NCBI GenBank assembly: GCA_023262335.1
Contig: JALRBE010000009.1
Span: 1 to 36,325, forward strand
Source: Candidatus Saccharimonadia bacterium
GTDB taxonomy: Bacteria > Patescibacteriota > Saccharimonadia > Saccharimonadales > Saccharimonadaceae
Direction: 5' to 3'
DNA length: 36,325 nt
Of the stretch, positions 8,995-16,900 are shown one piece after another (the stretch's first letter is position 1; each line of letters opens with the position of its first letter). A program made the translations under genes and the position numbers. Below the pieces are notes generated by a model. That model was given only the letters and a program-made list of their open reading frames with translations. It did not search any database and was not told the origin of the DNA.

Positions 8995-9531
8995 ATGAAC
9001 ACACAACACAAACAAGCTAACGCGGATGGACGAGGTTTCACGATCATCGAAGTCGTGCTCGTGCTTGCCATTGCTGGACTCATATTCCTGATGGTGTTCA
9101 TCGCGCTGCCCGCCTTGCAACGCGGCCAAAGGGACACGTCCCGCAAGAGCGACGCGGGTATCGTTTCGTCTGCCATTACCGGCTATACGAGCAACAACAG
9201 GGGCGCTTTCCCGTCCACGACGAACCTGACCGGCGTATCGACCGGCGTGCTTGCCGCTTCGGGCGGGTATGTCAATTCGAGTTCGGTTTCTCAGAGTACG
9301 ACTACGGTTACCGTGGTGACGTCCGCGACCGCTCCTGCGGCAACGACGACGGCTACGTATACCGCTACTGACGGCGTAATCGCGGTGTATCAGGGCTATA
9401 AGTGTGACCCATCCGTCAGTACTGGTCCTCTTGTCGCCGGCCTGCGTGGCTCTGGCAACAAGTCCAAGTTCGCGACGGTTACGTACGTCGAAGCGGGCGG
9501 TAGCGGGGCCTACCACTGCCAAGACAACTAG
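8995..9531 (+). CDS. pilA: Major type IV pilin (PilA-like prepilin)
   Basis: 178 aa. A 14-residue hydrophilic leader ends at Gly14, followed by FTIIEVVLVLAIAGLIFLMVFIALP: the class III prepilin signal with Phe at +1 and the key Glu at +5 (Glu19). The mature N-terminal helix spans about 15-40. The globular part contains a Ser/Thr/Val/Ala-rich stretch (95-123) and two cysteines (Cys137 and Cys175) that could close the C-terminal D-loop, as in classical pilins. It has its own leader with a strong Shine-Dalgarno sequence and is followed by a terminator, so it is transcribed as a separate abundant message. This makes it the best major-pilin candidate among the five class III-leader proteins here. 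Confidence 0.88.
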   Translation: MNTQHKQANADGRGFTIIEVVLVLAIAGLIFLMVFIALPALQRGQRDTSRKSDAGIVSSAITGYTSNNRGAFPSTTNLTGVSTGVLAASGGYVNSSSVSQSTTTVTVVTSATAPAATTTATYTATDGVIAVYQGYKCDPSVSTGPLVAGLRGSGNKSKFATVTYVEAGGSGAYHCQDN

Positions 9532-9541
9532 GCGTTGATTA

Positions 9542-9579
9542 GCAATGAAACGAGGGCGAATTCGCCCTCGTTTCATTGC
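9542..9579. terminator. Perfect 38-bp palindrome, terminator after the major pilin
   Basis: Two exact 19-base arms (GCAATGAAACGAGGGCGAA and its reverse complement) meet without a separate loop, eleven bases after the pilin stop. There is no long U-tract beyond the CGTTT in the stem. It would fold on either strand and separate the pilin message from pilD. Confidence 0.8.
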
Positions 9580-9590
9580 GTCCTTTGGTG

Positions 9591-9596
9591 TATCAT
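9591..9596 (+). promoter_or_regulatory. -10 box of pilD, leaderless spacing
   Basis: TATCAT, followed by 8 nt and then the pilD ATG. No Shine-Dalgarno sequence is present; transcription would start at or next to the ATG. Confidence 0.5.
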
Positions 9597-9604
9597 AAGA
9601 GCAT

Positions 9605-10489
9605 ATGCTTTTCGGTTCGGTTCTTGTTTTGATAACATTGGCCCTTTTGGGCCTCGTGCTCGGCAGTTTTGCGGGGGCGACGGTTTGGCGGTTGCGCGCG
9701 CGGCAGTTGCGCCTGGACGCAGCCGCGGGTGAAAAGGCCGCCAAGGCCGAGCGGCGGCAGGTCGAAAAGCTCGAAAAACGGCCGCTATCGAAGGATCGGT
9801 CCGTTTGCTTGCACTGCGGCCACCCGCTCGGCTGGCGCGATTTGATCCCGCTCGTAAGCTGGCTTTCGCTTCGTGGCAAATGCCGGTACTGCCATAAGGC
9901 CATAGGCCGCTTCGAGCCGTTGATGGAACTCGGCCTCGCTACCTTCTTCGTCGTGTCGTACGCGTTCTGGCCCGTCGCGCTCGCGCAGCCCGTCGACGTG
10001 TTGCAGTTCGCGATTTGGCTGGTGGCTGGTTTCGGTCTGGCAATCCTGTTTGCTTATGACGCCAAATGGTTCCTGCTTCCGAACGTCGTGACGTTCCCAC
10101 TGATCGGCTTAGGTGCGTTCAACGCCGTGCTGGTCGTGACAACCAGTCCGATTCCCGTGGCAGCGCTGTTCAGCGTGCTGATGAGCTGCGTAGTACTCAG
10201 CGGGCTGTATTATGTCATTTACGTACTCTCACGGCACCAATGGGTCGGTTTCGGCGATGTCAAGCTAGGCTTGGCACTGGCGCTACTGCTTGCCAATTGG
10301 CAACTCGCGGTCATCGCGTTGTTCCTTGCGAACCTCGTGGGAACGCTCGTCTTCTTGCCTCAGATGCTGACGGGAACCATGAAACGGCACTCGCACATAC
10401 CGTTCGGGCCGCTGCTTATCATAGGATGGGCGCTTGCGGGCATTTTCGGCATGCAACTCCTGCAATGGTACGTGGGCATCGTGCTGTGA
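9605..10489 (+). CDS. pilD: Prepilin peptidase PilD (A24 aspartic protease, leader peptidase)
   Basis: 294 aa polytopic membrane protein. After the first helix (GLVLGSFAGATVWRL) comes a cytoplasmic domain with two CxxC pairs (Cys68/Cys71 and Cys93/Cys96), the zinc site of the methyltransferase domain of bifunctional prepilin peptidases. The two catalytic aspartates are Asp152 (FAYDAKWFLLPN) and Asp218 in the GFGDVK signature (215-220). It cleaves after the leader Gly of prepilins and probably N-methylates the new N-terminus. A charged insertion of about 25 residues (32-60, rich in Arg, Glu, Lys, Ala) separates helix 1 from the first CxxC. Its substrates are encoded on both sides. Confidence 0.95.
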   Translation: MLFGSVLVLITLALLGLVLGSFAGATVWRLRARQLRLDAAAGEKAAKAERRQVEKLEKRPLSKDRSVCLHCGHPLGWRDLIPLVSWLSLRGKCRYCHKAIGRFEPLMELGLATFFVVSYAFWPVALAQPVDVLQFAIWLVAGFGLAILFAYDAKWFLLPNVVTFPLIGLGAFNAVLVVTTSPIPVAALFSVLMSCVVLSGLYYVIYVLSRHQWVGFGDVKLGLALALLLANWQLAVIALFLANLVGTLVFLPQMLTGTMKRHSHIPFGPLLIIGWALAGIFGMQLLQWYVGIVL

Positions 10490-10507
10490 CCGCTATAAAA
10501 CTTATGC

Positions 10508-10513
10508 TATAAT
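10508..10513 (+). promoter_or_regulatory. TATAAT box of the minor pilin operon
   Basis: A perfect TATAAT lies 9 nt before the ATG at 10523, with no ribosome binding site between, so the first gene of the operon is predicted to be leaderless. A TGTGAC at 10485-10490 is in -35 position but weak. Confidence 0.6.
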
Positions 10514-10522
10514 CGACCTCAA

Positions 10523-11266
10523 ATGACTGCGGCTTCGGACAAGGGTTTCACGATTATCGAGGTAGTGCTTTTTTTGGCCATTACGGGGATTTTGTTCGCG
10601 GCCCTTATGGCTGGCGTCGGTACGAATATCGCGCGGCAAAATTACGTCGAGGGCGTCCGCAGCTTCAAAGCGTTATTGCAGGATCAGTTCGCGGAAGCCA
10701 TGAACGCTCGCCAGGAGGACGGCAACCCTGCGGCTTGTGACGCGGCGACCGGAAGGGTCGAAACCGGGGGCGCGGCGCGTGCAGAGCGACGCGGCTCATC
10801 GGGCTGCGTGATACTTGGAAGAATCGTCGAGGTAACGAACAACGGTGCCGCGGTGAGAGTGGCGAGCGTCACGGGTCTGGATACGGCACTCGCGAGCGCC
10901 GGACTAGGCGACATTGCCGCTCTTAACGCCGCGGAGCCGGCCATCGCCGACATCAACGGCCAGACGATCGATCTTGACGGAGGGATTACGCTCAGGGCTC
11001 CGGTCAGCGGTGGGGCAAGCAGGTATTCGACCGCCGCCGTGCTTTTTGTTCGTTCACCCGTTTCCGGCTCTATGAGGACGTTCGTCGCGGACAGCGTTCC
11101 GACCGCTCTCAAGGATATGATTACCCAGGGAAACCAGCGGGAGCTGACCAATTGTTTTGACGGGGCGGTGGCGGTACCGACGCAGGTTGTCAGGATTGAC
11201 GCGCGCGTGGCGGGTGCCGACGCGTTTAATACCGGTGACGCTCCGACTGGGACCTGCGCCTCATGA
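10523..11266 (+). CDS. Minor pilin / pseudopilin, FimU(GspH)-position
   Basis: 247 aa. The leader is only eight residues (MTAASDKG), then FTIIEVVLFLAITGILFAALMAG with Glu at +5, a class III prepilin signal and helix. The C-terminal globular domain is about 210 residues, larger than the major pilin, with several cysteines. It is the first of four overlapping or adjacent genes with prepilin signals, the slot held by fimU or gspH in model systems. Such proteins form the initiation and tip complex of the pilus. Transcription likely starts from the TATAAT directly upstream. The stop overlaps the next start (ATGA). Confidence 0.82.
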   Translation: MTAASDKGFTIIEVVLFLAITGILFAALMAGVGTNIARQNYVEGVRSFKALLQDQFAEAMNARQEDGNPAACDAATGRVETGGAARAERRGSSGCVILGRIVEVTNNGAAVRVASVTGLDTALASAGLGDIAALNAAEPAIADINGQTIDLDGGITLRAPVSGGASRYSTAAVLFVRSPVSGSMRTFVADSVPTALKDMITQGNQRELTNCFDGAVAVPTQVVRIDARVAGADAFNTGDAPTGTCAS

Positions 11267-11988
11267 ACCAACGAGGTGATACGCTGATAGAAGTCATTTT
11301 AGCGGTGACGGTATTCAGTATCGTTGCCGTCGGCGGCATGGCGGTCATGAACCAAGGCGTGGCGACGGCTCAGCGCTCGCTTGAAATAGGACTCGTCCGT
11401 GCCCAAATGGATGCCCAGGCGGACGCGCTCAGATACATGCACGAGGCCTACGTCAGCAGTCTTGGTTCGGGAGTGAATTCGGAGGCGCGGACCGTGTGGA
11501 ACGAAGTGGCGGCGAGACACGCGGTCGTTCCAGCGAGCGCCCAGTCGTTTTCTGACGCGTCGGACGGCGAGAAGTGCCAGATGCCAGCACCTGCCGCAAA
11601 CGGTTCTTCGGACGGCCAGGCATTCGCGATCGACACGCGGCGGCTTGACGGCGCGAATTCGCCGAATGCTCCCGCAGGAACGATATCACTCTTGCCGGTT
11701 ATACCGTTCGACTCGTCGAATTGGGGATCTTCTCGCGGATTCATGCCTGTCAGTTCGTCGGCCGTTGGCTTTCCTGAGACATACGCGCAGATACGATACG
11801 GCGATATGAACAACCCGACGACGCCGGCGGTCGCTCAAGGCATATGGATACAGGCGGTCAGGACGGTCGCGACGCCGACAGAGCTCGGATACGTCGATTT
11901 TAATATTCGGGCATGTTGGCAGACACCCGGTCAAACGCTTCCGGTAACGCTTGGGACCGTCGTGAGGTTATATGAACCTGCGGTTTAG
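11263..11988 (+). CDS. Minor pilin / pseudopilin, PilV(GspI)-like
   Basis: 241 aa. It begins MNQRGDTLIEVILAVTVFSIVAVGGMAVMNQG: a four-residue leader plus Gly5, Asp at +1 and Glu at +5. The RGxTLIEVxxA pattern is the signature of PilV/GspI minor pilins. A Met/Gln/Ala-rich helix extends to about residue 55, followed by a mostly beta globular domain with two or more cysteines. The gene overlaps its upstream neighbour by four bases and its downstream neighbour by 17, so translation is coupled. Asp in place of the usual hydrophobic +1 residue is uncommon but does not block processing in known pilins. Confidence 0.82.
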   Translation: MNQRGDTLIEVILAVTVFSIVAVGGMAVMNQGVATAQRSLEIGLVRAQMDAQADALRYMHEAYVSSLGSGVNSEARTVWNEVAARHAVVPASAQSFSDASDGEKCQMPAPAANGSSDGQAFAIDTRRLDGANSPNAPAGTISLLPVIPFDSSNWGSSRGFMPVSSSAVGFPETYAQIRYGDMNNPTTPAVAQGIWIQAVRTVATPTELGYVDFNIRACWQTPGQTLPVTLGTVVRLYEPAV

Positions 11989-12655
11989 AAATGATTCTCG
12001 CGGCTTCACGTTGGTGGAGCTGATGATCGCCATGGCGTTCATCGCCATGTTACTGCTCGCTATCGCCATGCTAGTCATCCAAATAGGGGGGACGTACAAC
12101 AAGGGCGTGACGATGAAATCGGTCAATCAGGCAGGACGGGCGATTACCGAAGACATGCGTCGTACGATCGCCGCGAGCAAGCCGTTCGACGCGACGGTCG
12201 TGGCTCACTATAACGACGCGGCTGGCCGTTTGTGCACCGGAACGTATTCGTACATTTGGAACAAGGGCAGCTTGGCGTCGCCAGCCAACGAGTATGCGGC
12301 CGGTCCTCATAGCGCGACGCCTATCCGTTTCGTGAAAGTCATCGATAACGGAGCCGGCTACTGCGCCGACCCGACCAAGGATATCGTTTTCGGTGATGCT
12401 ACCGAGCTTTTGTCGGAGAATAATCTTGCCGTGCAGTTGTTTTCGATACGTCCGCTCAGCGGAGCCGTTTTTAGCGGTTCAAAAATGTACGGCCTGCGTA
12501 TGGTCCTAAGCGATGCAGGCCAGGAGTCCGTGTACGTGAACACGATCGATGATTCAGGGTGCAAAGCGCCGGGTGAAGACGGCGCCAGTCCGAATCACTG
12601 CGCGGTGAACGTAGTGGAATTTACCGCGCTTGCGGGAAGAAGGGAGGTGCGGTAA
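11972..12655 (+). CDS. Minor pilin / pseudopilin, PilW(GspJ)-like
   Basis: 227 aa. An 11-residue basic leader ends SRG, followed by FTLVELMIAMAFIAMLLLAIAMLVIQIGG with Glu at +5. The RGFTLVELMIA motif is the usual start of PilW/GspJ-type minor pilins. The periplasm-side domain of about 185 residues contains conserved-looking Cys residues (RLCTGTYSY, GYCADPTKD, SGCKAPG, NHCAVN) that could pair. The start lies inside the end of the previous gene and the next gene begins immediately after its TAA. It is probably part of the priming/tip complex with its three neighbours. Confidence 0.85.
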   Translation: MNLRFRNDSRGFTLVELMIAMAFIAMLLLAIAMLVIQIGGTYNKGVTMKSVNQAGRAITEDMRRTIAASKPFDATVVAHYNDAAGRLCTGTYSYIWNKGSLASPANEYAAGPHSATPIRFVKVIDNGAGYCADPTKDIVFGDATELLSENNLAVQLFSIRPLSGAVFSGSKMYGLRMVLSDAGQESVYVNTIDDSGCKAPGEDGASPNHCAVNVVEFTALAGRREVR

Positions 12656-13837
12656 GTGGTGAACGTTCACAGTAAGCAAAGGGGGGCGGTGTCGATTTTC
12701 GTCGTGATTTTCGCGGCGCTGTTGATCGTCATGACCGCGACCGCCTTCGTGAGGATCATGCTGCAGGATCAAATGCAGGCGACCAAAGACGATTTGTCAC
12801 GGAGCGCGCTTGATTCGGCGAATGCCGGCGTCGAAGACGCGAAGCGGCTCCTCGTGAAATTCAACAAAGAGTGCGTCCAGGCTGCCGGACCGAACTGTGG
12901 CACTTGGAGGAACGCGCTCAACGGCGAGGACTGCGACGCACTGCATACGGTGCTTGGCTTAGGGGCGAGCGGGAGCGAAACTGCCGTTGGTAGCGACAGT
13001 TCTTTGCAACAGGCGTATACCTGCGTGACCGTGGAGCTGGATACGATCGACTATGTCGGGAGCCTTGCGCCGGGCGTATCGCAGTTCATACGGCTCAAGG
13101 GTGTCGGCGATTTCACTCAGGTGAAGATCGACTGGTATTCGAAAGACAACTTGCAAGCGTCGAACGTCTCGACGATTCGCCTCGATGCTGATCCTGCCAG
13201 GCCCGATCTGGCAGCCCGTTCGTCGTGGCCGGCAAATACGCCGTCGGTACTGCGTGCTCAGTTCATGCAGTTCGGCGCTTCGTACGCGCTGTCGAGCCTC
13301 GACGCCAGCGATCCGGCCAACGACAACAACGCGTCGACGATATTCATGATGCCGGTGACGGATAGCAGGTTGCGAGTACCGCTGACGACGCTGAATTTCA
13401 ATAGCGCCGCCTACGCGTCGCCGCTGCAGCCCGTGCGTTGCTATGCTGACTTTACGACTTCGAGCAACGACCCATACGCCTGCTCCGTGACGATCGGCGC
13501 CGGCGATCCCGACGATTCGGCGAATCCTTCCGCCACCGTACGTCGCGAAGACGCGTACTTGCGCCTGAACGCGCCGTACAACGACACGACCCACTACCGA
13601 ATCCAGCTGCTCGATGCTAGCGGGGGAGTCGTCAGGTTCGCTGGCGTACAGCCACGGGTCGATTCGACAGGGCGGGCGAACGATTTGTTCCGAAGGATCG
13701 TGAGCCGTATCGAACCGGTCGGCAACGACTTTCCGTTCGTCGAAGGCGCCTTGGACGTGACGGGCGATCTTTGCAAAGCGTTCAGCGTAAGTTCCACGAC
13801 GTTCACCGACAGTACGACGTGCCCGATTCCTCGCTGA
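12656..13837 (+). CDS. Large minor pilin lacking Glu5, PilX(GspK)-like tip protein
   Basis: 393 aa, starting at one of two consecutive GTG codons right after the upstream stop, with AGGGAGG as ribosome binding site. The N-terminus, HSKQRG then AVSIFVVIFAALLIVMTATAFVRI, is a prepilin-type signal in which the +5 Glu is replaced by Phe. PilX and GspK occupy this last place in the fimU-pilV-pilW-pilX and gspHIJK orders; GspK also lacks Glu5 and is unusually large, as here. It would cap the pilus because it cannot form the Glu5 to N-terminus salt bridge with a subunit above it. The domain after residue 40 (DSANAGVEDAKRLLVKFNKEC) matches the helical PilX N-terminal region in style. Confidence 0.82.
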   Translation: MVNVHSKQRGAVSIFVVIFAALLIVMTATAFVRIMLQDQMQATKDDLSRSALDSANAGVEDAKRLLVKFNKECVQAAGPNCGTWRNALNGEDCDALHTVLGLGASGSETAVGSDSSLQQAYTCVTVELDTIDYVGSLAPGVSQFIRLKGVGDFTQVKIDWYSKDNLQASNVSTIRLDADPARPDLAARSSWPANTPSVLRAQFMQFGASYALSSLDASDPANDNNASTIFMMPVTDSRLRVPLTTLNFNSAAYASPLQPVRCYADFTTSSNDPYACSVTIGAGDPDDSANPSATVRREDAYLRLNAPYNDTTHYRIQLLDASGGVVRFAGVQPRVDSTGRANDLFRRIVSRIEPVGNDFPFVEGALDVTGDLCKAFSVSSTTFTDSTTCPIPR

Positions 13838-13838
13838 T

Positions 13839-14750
13839 TTAAGACTCGCTGTGGTACTTTTCGTACACTTCTCGCAGGTGTTCGTCGGTGACGTGCGTAT
13901 AGACCTGGGTAGTGCTGATATTGCTATGGCCAAGCATCGACTGCACCGAACGCAGATCCGCGCCGTTCATGAGCAGGTCGGTCGCGTAGCTGTGTCGCAT
14001 CGTATGGGGGCTAACGTGCTTGGTGATTCCCGCTAAGCGCGCATAACGGCTCAATATACGCTGGATGCTCCGTGCTGTCAGGCGCCGGTAATCGCCAGAA
14101 GTATCGGGACTGACGTTGCGGCTGTAGCTGATAAAAAGTGGCCCAAGGCTGTCGTCGCGAGCCTCCAAGTAGTTCGTTATGTGGTCGGCTGCCGCTTGGC
14201 TGATGAACACGGGCCGGTCCTTCTGGCCCTTTCCGCGCACCATGAATTCCCGCCGCTTCGTATTGACGTGATCGCGGTCCAGTCCGACGAGCTCGGAGAC
14301 GCGCAGGCCGCTCGAAAAAAGCAGCTCGATGATCGCTCTGTCGCGAAGGCCTTGCTCGGTGGCGTCATCGATCTGGCTGATGAGCCGGCGCACTTCGTCT
14401 TGATAGAGAAACGTGACCTGTTTGCGGCTGACTTTCGGCAGGACGATCTTGTCAGGAGCAAGCGTAGGGATGTCACGATTGGAGAGGTAGTGTAGGAAGC
14501 CGCGTAGCGCTATCAGATGGTAGCTCTGCGTGATCGTCGCGAGCTCTTCGTCATTGAAATTTTTGTAGCGGTTCAGCCAAAGCCGATACTTGCGTACCAC
14601 TTCGCTAGTAATTTTTGCAACCTGTATGTCCTCCGTGAACTCGACGAACCGTTCAAGGTACAGCCTGTAATTCTCGGCGGTTTTGCGTGAACGGCCGCCT
14701 TCGACTTCGAGGTGTTCGATGTAATCCTGAATCAGTTCGGACGTGTACAT
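13839..14750 (-). CDS. xerD: Tyrosine site-specific recombinase, XerC/XerD family
   Basis: 303 aa from the ATG at 14750. A longer open frame reaches 14882, but its extra 44 residues are not family-like, and a TATGCT box sits only 6 nt before this ATG. Residues 1-100 are the SAM-like core-binding domain; the catalytic domain follows. Catalytic residues are all present: Arg150 (SSGLRVSELVGL), Lys174 (RGKGQK), His249 and Arg252 (SPHTMRHSYA), His275 (MLGHSNIS) and Tyr284 (TQVYTHV). Full length and intact motifs point to the housekeeping dimer-resolution enzyme acting at dif rather than an element integrase. XerC and XerD cannot be separated by eye. It converges on the minor pilin operon with a one-base gap. 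Confidence 0.9.
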   Translation of the reverse strand: MYTSELIQDYIEHLEVEGGRSRKTAENYRLYLERFVEFTEDIQVAKITSEVVRKYRLWLNRYKNFNDEELATITQSYHLIALRGFLHYLSNRDIPTLAPDKIVLPKVSRKQVTFLYQDEVRRLISQIDDATEQGLRDRAIIELLFSSGLRVSELVGLDRDHVNTKRREFMVRGKGQKDRPVFISQAAADHITNYLEARDDSLGPLFISYSRNVSPDTSGDYRRLTARSIQRILSRYARLAGITKHVSPHTMRHSYATDLLMNGADLRSVQSMLGHSNISTTQVYTHVTDEHLREVYEKYHSES

Positions 14751-14756
14751 ACCATT

Positions 14757-14762
14757 AGCATA
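14757..14762 (-). promoter_or_regulatory. -10 box of xer gene, leaderless spacing
   Basis: TATGCT on the minus strand, six bases before the ATG at 14750. No ribosome binding site fits between them. Confidence 0.5.
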
Positions 14763-14867
14763 ACCTAAAACCGGCAGATGCGACAAAGCAGGCGACGGTC
14801 GCTCATGAGAGCCGGCGCATTTATTCCGATAATGATAATAAGGGTGGGAAGCGCAAGCTCTTCCCTG

Positions 14868-14873
14868 TATACT
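14868..14873 (+). promoter_or_regulatory. -10 box of uppP, leaderless spacing
   Basis: TATACT followed by eight bases (TGGTAGCA) and the ATG at 14882. It overlaps the TTG at 14873 that would otherwise lengthen the frame, which favours the ATG. Confidence 0.5.
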
Positions 14874-14881
14874 TGGTAGCA

Positions 14882-15670
14882 ATGACTATCCTCGAAAGCA
14901 TCGTGCTCGGCTTGATCCAAGGCTTGACCGAATTCATTCCCATCAGCAGTTCCGGGCATCTCGTTATCGCGCAGTATTTTTTCTCGGGCGCGTCCGAGCA
15001 TTTGTTCTTGGAGTGGATCAACATCGGCACCATGCTCGCGCTCGTCGTTTATTTTTGGCAACGCATCCTGACGATTTTCGGTGACATTTTCGTTCGCAAG
15101 AACTACCGGCTGCTGCGAAATATCATCATTACTTCCGTTCCTGCCGGAATCGTCGGATACCTTGCGGCCGATTTCATAGCGGGGAGCGCGTTTTTTGGCA
15201 GCGTGGAAGTGGTCGCCGTCATGGCTCTTGTCGTCGGTATCATCATGATCGTCCTCGAAAGACTGCCCAAGGCGTCGGCAATCGAAAACGGAGAAGCCTT
15301 GACCAAGCCGCGTGCCCTCGCCATAGGCCTGGCGCAAATGGTAGCGTTGATTCCTGGGACGTCGCGTTCGGGCGCGACCATCATCGCCGGGCGTTTGAGC
15401 GGCCTTTCGGCAAAAGAGGCGGCCGAATACAGCTTTTTGGCGTCGCTGCCTATCATGGCCGGCGTGACGTTAAAGGTTGTTATTCAGGATCACGCGTATT
15501 TCGTCGCGAACGTCGACGCGCTGATCGTCGGGAACATCGCGGCCTTTCTTTCGGGTCTTTTTGCCGTCGGGTTCCTCATGCGGTATTTGGCAAAGCACGG
15601 CCTGGCACTCTTCGGATGGTACCGAGTTGGCCTTGCGGTAGTGCTCGCCACGATACTTTTGTTACAATAG
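14882..15670 (+). CDS. uppP: Undecaprenyl-diphosphatase UppP (BacA)
   Basis: 262 aa polytopic membrane protein. It opens with MTILESIVLGLIQGLTEFIPISSSGHL, the first BacA signature (Glu in LTEF, SSSGH), and carries the second signature ALIPGTSRSGATIIAGRLSGL at about residues 155-175. UppP dephosphorylates undecaprenyl pyrophosphate so the lipid carrier can be reused for peptidoglycan and other wall polymers. The ATG at 14882 is chosen over an in-frame TTG three codons earlier because a -10 box ends at that TTG. It is transcribed divergently from the Xer recombinase gene. Confidence 0.95.
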   Translation: MTILESIVLGLIQGLTEFIPISSSGHLVIAQYFFSGASEHLFLEWINIGTMLALVVYFWQRILTIFGDIFVRKNYRLLRNIIITSVPAGIVGYLAADFIAGSAFFGSVEVVAVMALVVGIIMIVLERLPKASAIENGEALTKPRALAIGLAQMVALIPGTSRSGATIIAGRLSGLSAKEAAEYSFLASLPIMAGVTLKVVIQDHAYFVANVDALIVGNIAAFLSGLFAVGFLMRYLAKHGLALFGWYRVGLAVVLATILLLQ

Positions 15671-15748
15671 TGAAGTCCGTACGAATGGCATGAGCCGTTC
15701 CGAAGCGTGTTCCGCACGCGATAACAAAGCAATTATCCAAGGAGAAGC

Positions 15749-16255
15749 ATGAGCGAACATATCCAACGCACCCTGATACTATTCAAGCCTGATGCCGTCC
15801 AACGCGGCGTCGTCGGCGAAATCCTGACCCGCTTCGAGCGTGTCGGCCTTAAGATCATTGGTACCAAAATGATCGCGCCCGACAAAGATCATTACTACAA
15901 GCACTACGAGGAAATCGGTCAGGTTATTACCCGTCGCGGCGAGACGACGTTCAACAACGTGCTCGACATGATGAACCAAGGGCCGGTCATCGCCATGGTA
16001 CTCGAAGGCGTCGAAGCGGTGGAGCTTGTCCGTAAGCTCGTCGGCTCGACCGAACCGAAATCGTCAGCGCCTGGCACGATTCGCGGCGACTTCTCGCACA
16101 TGAGCTACGGCTACGGCGACGAAAAGGGCGTCGGTATCCCGAATCTCATCCATGCGTCCGGCGACCTCGCCGACGCCAAGAAGGAAATCCCGCACTGGTT
16201 CAGCGACGACGAACTCTACGACTACAGCGTGGTGAACGAGAAGTTTACCCGCTAA
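15749..16255 (+). CDS. ndk: Nucleoside diphosphate kinase
   Basis: 168 aa, longer than the usual 140-150. The N-terminus RTLILFKPDAVQRGVVGEIL is the standard first strand with the nucleotide-site Lys (KPDA). MMNQGPVIAMVLEG and APGTIRGDF are family signatures. The phosphoacceptor is His135 in NLIHASG. Between RGDF and that motif there is an insert of about 12-15 residues (SHMSYGYGDEKGVGIP), and the C-terminus is extended. Ndk balances NTP and dNTP pools by phosphate exchange. AAGGAGAAGC upstream is a good ribosome binding site. Transcription ends at the hairpin 16262-16289. Confidence 0.95.
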   Translation: MSEHIQRTLILFKPDAVQRGVVGEILTRFERVGLKIIGTKMIAPDKDHYYKHYEEIGQVITRRGETTFNNVLDMMNQGPVIAMVLEGVEAVELVRKLVGSTEPKSSAPGTIRGDFSHMSYGYGDEKGVGIPNLIHASGDLADAKKEIPHWFSDDELYDYSVVNEKFTR

Positions 16256-16261
16256 CAACGA

Positions 16262-16289
16262 AAATAACCCCATCAGGGGTTATTTTTTT
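16262..16289. terminator. ndk terminator inside the 3' end of the HIT gene
   Basis: Stem AAATAACCCC / GGGGTTATTT with loop ATCA and a run of T on the plus strand. On the minus strand the same bases encode the last codons of the HIT protein, and its TGA stop lies at the loop. Confidence 0.88.
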
Positions 16290-16743
16290 GGAAATACGCC
16301 AATAGCCTCTCGGCGAACGGCAGTCTCTCTTCCGGACTCACGAAGCGCTTATGTTCGTGGTTTTGGTACAGTTTGTCGTCTGGGTATCGCGGAAACACAT
16401 GAACGTGAAGGTGCCAGACATCCTGGTTGCCGTCGGGTTCGTTATGCTGCCTCGTTGACGTGCCCGTGCAGCCGTACGTCTCGCGGATCGCGACGGTGAT
16501 TTTTTGCACGGTCTTTCCAACTGCGACATAGGAGTCCTCTGGTATTGAATAGAGGCTCTCGTGGTGTTCCCGGGGAATGACGATAACATGGCCTGGGTTG
16601 TTTACCCACCACTTCGGGGCGATGAAGGCGACCGTCTCAGCGTCTTCGTAAACGATGTCACTGTTACGTTTGTAATCGGTTTCGTTGCCGTCGAGCCAAT
16701 CGCAGAACGGGCATACGTAATCGGTCGGTTCATGAGAGTGCAT
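16273..16743 (-). CDS. HIT-family nucleotide hydrolase/transferase
   Basis: 156 aa. The histidine triad is HLHVHVFPR (His111, His113, His115), with the middle strand GHVIVIPREHHESLYSIPED typical of HIT proteins. Near the N-terminus, CPFC (Cys11, Cys14) could bind zinc with later residues, as in many bacterial HIT proteins. The family hydrolyses nucleoside phosphoramidates or dinucleoside polyphosphates; the exact substrate cannot be read from sequence. The start is 11 nt after a TATGAT box and the upstream region is shared with the divergent tRNA-Arg promoter. Its last codons form half of the ndk terminator. Confidence 0.9.
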   Translation of the reverse strand: MHSHEPTDYVCPFCDWLDGNETDYKRNSDIVYEDAETVAFIAPKWWVNNPGHVIVIPREHHESLYSIPEDSYVAVGKTVQKITVAIRETYGCTGTSTRQHNEPDGNQDVWHLHVHVFPRYPDDKLYQNHEHKRFVSPEERLPFAERLLAYFQKNNP

Positions 16744-16754
16744 ACGAGCAGTGT

Positions 16755-16774
16755 ATCATAAGGGGTGGTATAAT
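16755..16774. promoter_or_regulatory. Back-to-back -10 boxes of the HIT gene (-) and tRNA-Arg (+)
   Basis: Minus-strand TATGAT (16760-16755) lies 11 nt before the HIT start. Plus-strand TATAAT (16769-16774) lies nine bases before the mature tRNA-Arg 5' end. Neither has a clear -35. Confidence 0.5.
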
Positions 16775-16783
16775 AACGCATGC

Positions 16784-16860
16784 GCCCCGGTAGCTCAACT
16801 GGATAGAGTAGATCCGTCCTAAGGATATGGTTGCAGGTTCGACTCCTGCCCGGGGTACCA
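16784..16860 (+). tRNA. tRNA-Arg (CCT), CCA encoded
   Basis: The cloverleaf folds: acceptor GCCCCGG / CCGGGGT (terminal G-U), D arm, anticodon loop GTCCTAA with anticodon CCT, T arm GCAGG-TTCGACT-CCTGC, discriminator A and genomic CCA. The anticodon stem has a G-A mismatch at 27-43, and position 32 is G rather than a pyrimidine, both mildly unusual. Confidence 0.93.
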
Positions 16861-16896
16861 AAGAAAATAGGCCAGCGAACTGGTCTATTTTCTTTT
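16861..16896 (+). terminator. Terminator of tRNA-Arg
   Basis: A 15-bp stem (16861-16875 with 16880-16894) around a CGAA loop begins directly after the CCA and ends in T residues. Confidence 0.85.
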
Positions 16897-16900
16897 GTAG

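Noticed and set aside
13850-13868. Terminator for the minor pilin operon inside the xer gene
   Set aside because: The stem has a bulge and only scattered T residues follow; too weak to call.
14751-14882. Longer Xer recombinase with 44 more residues
   Set aside because: The extension crosses the -10 box and overlaps the uppP start; the 303-aa form matches the family.
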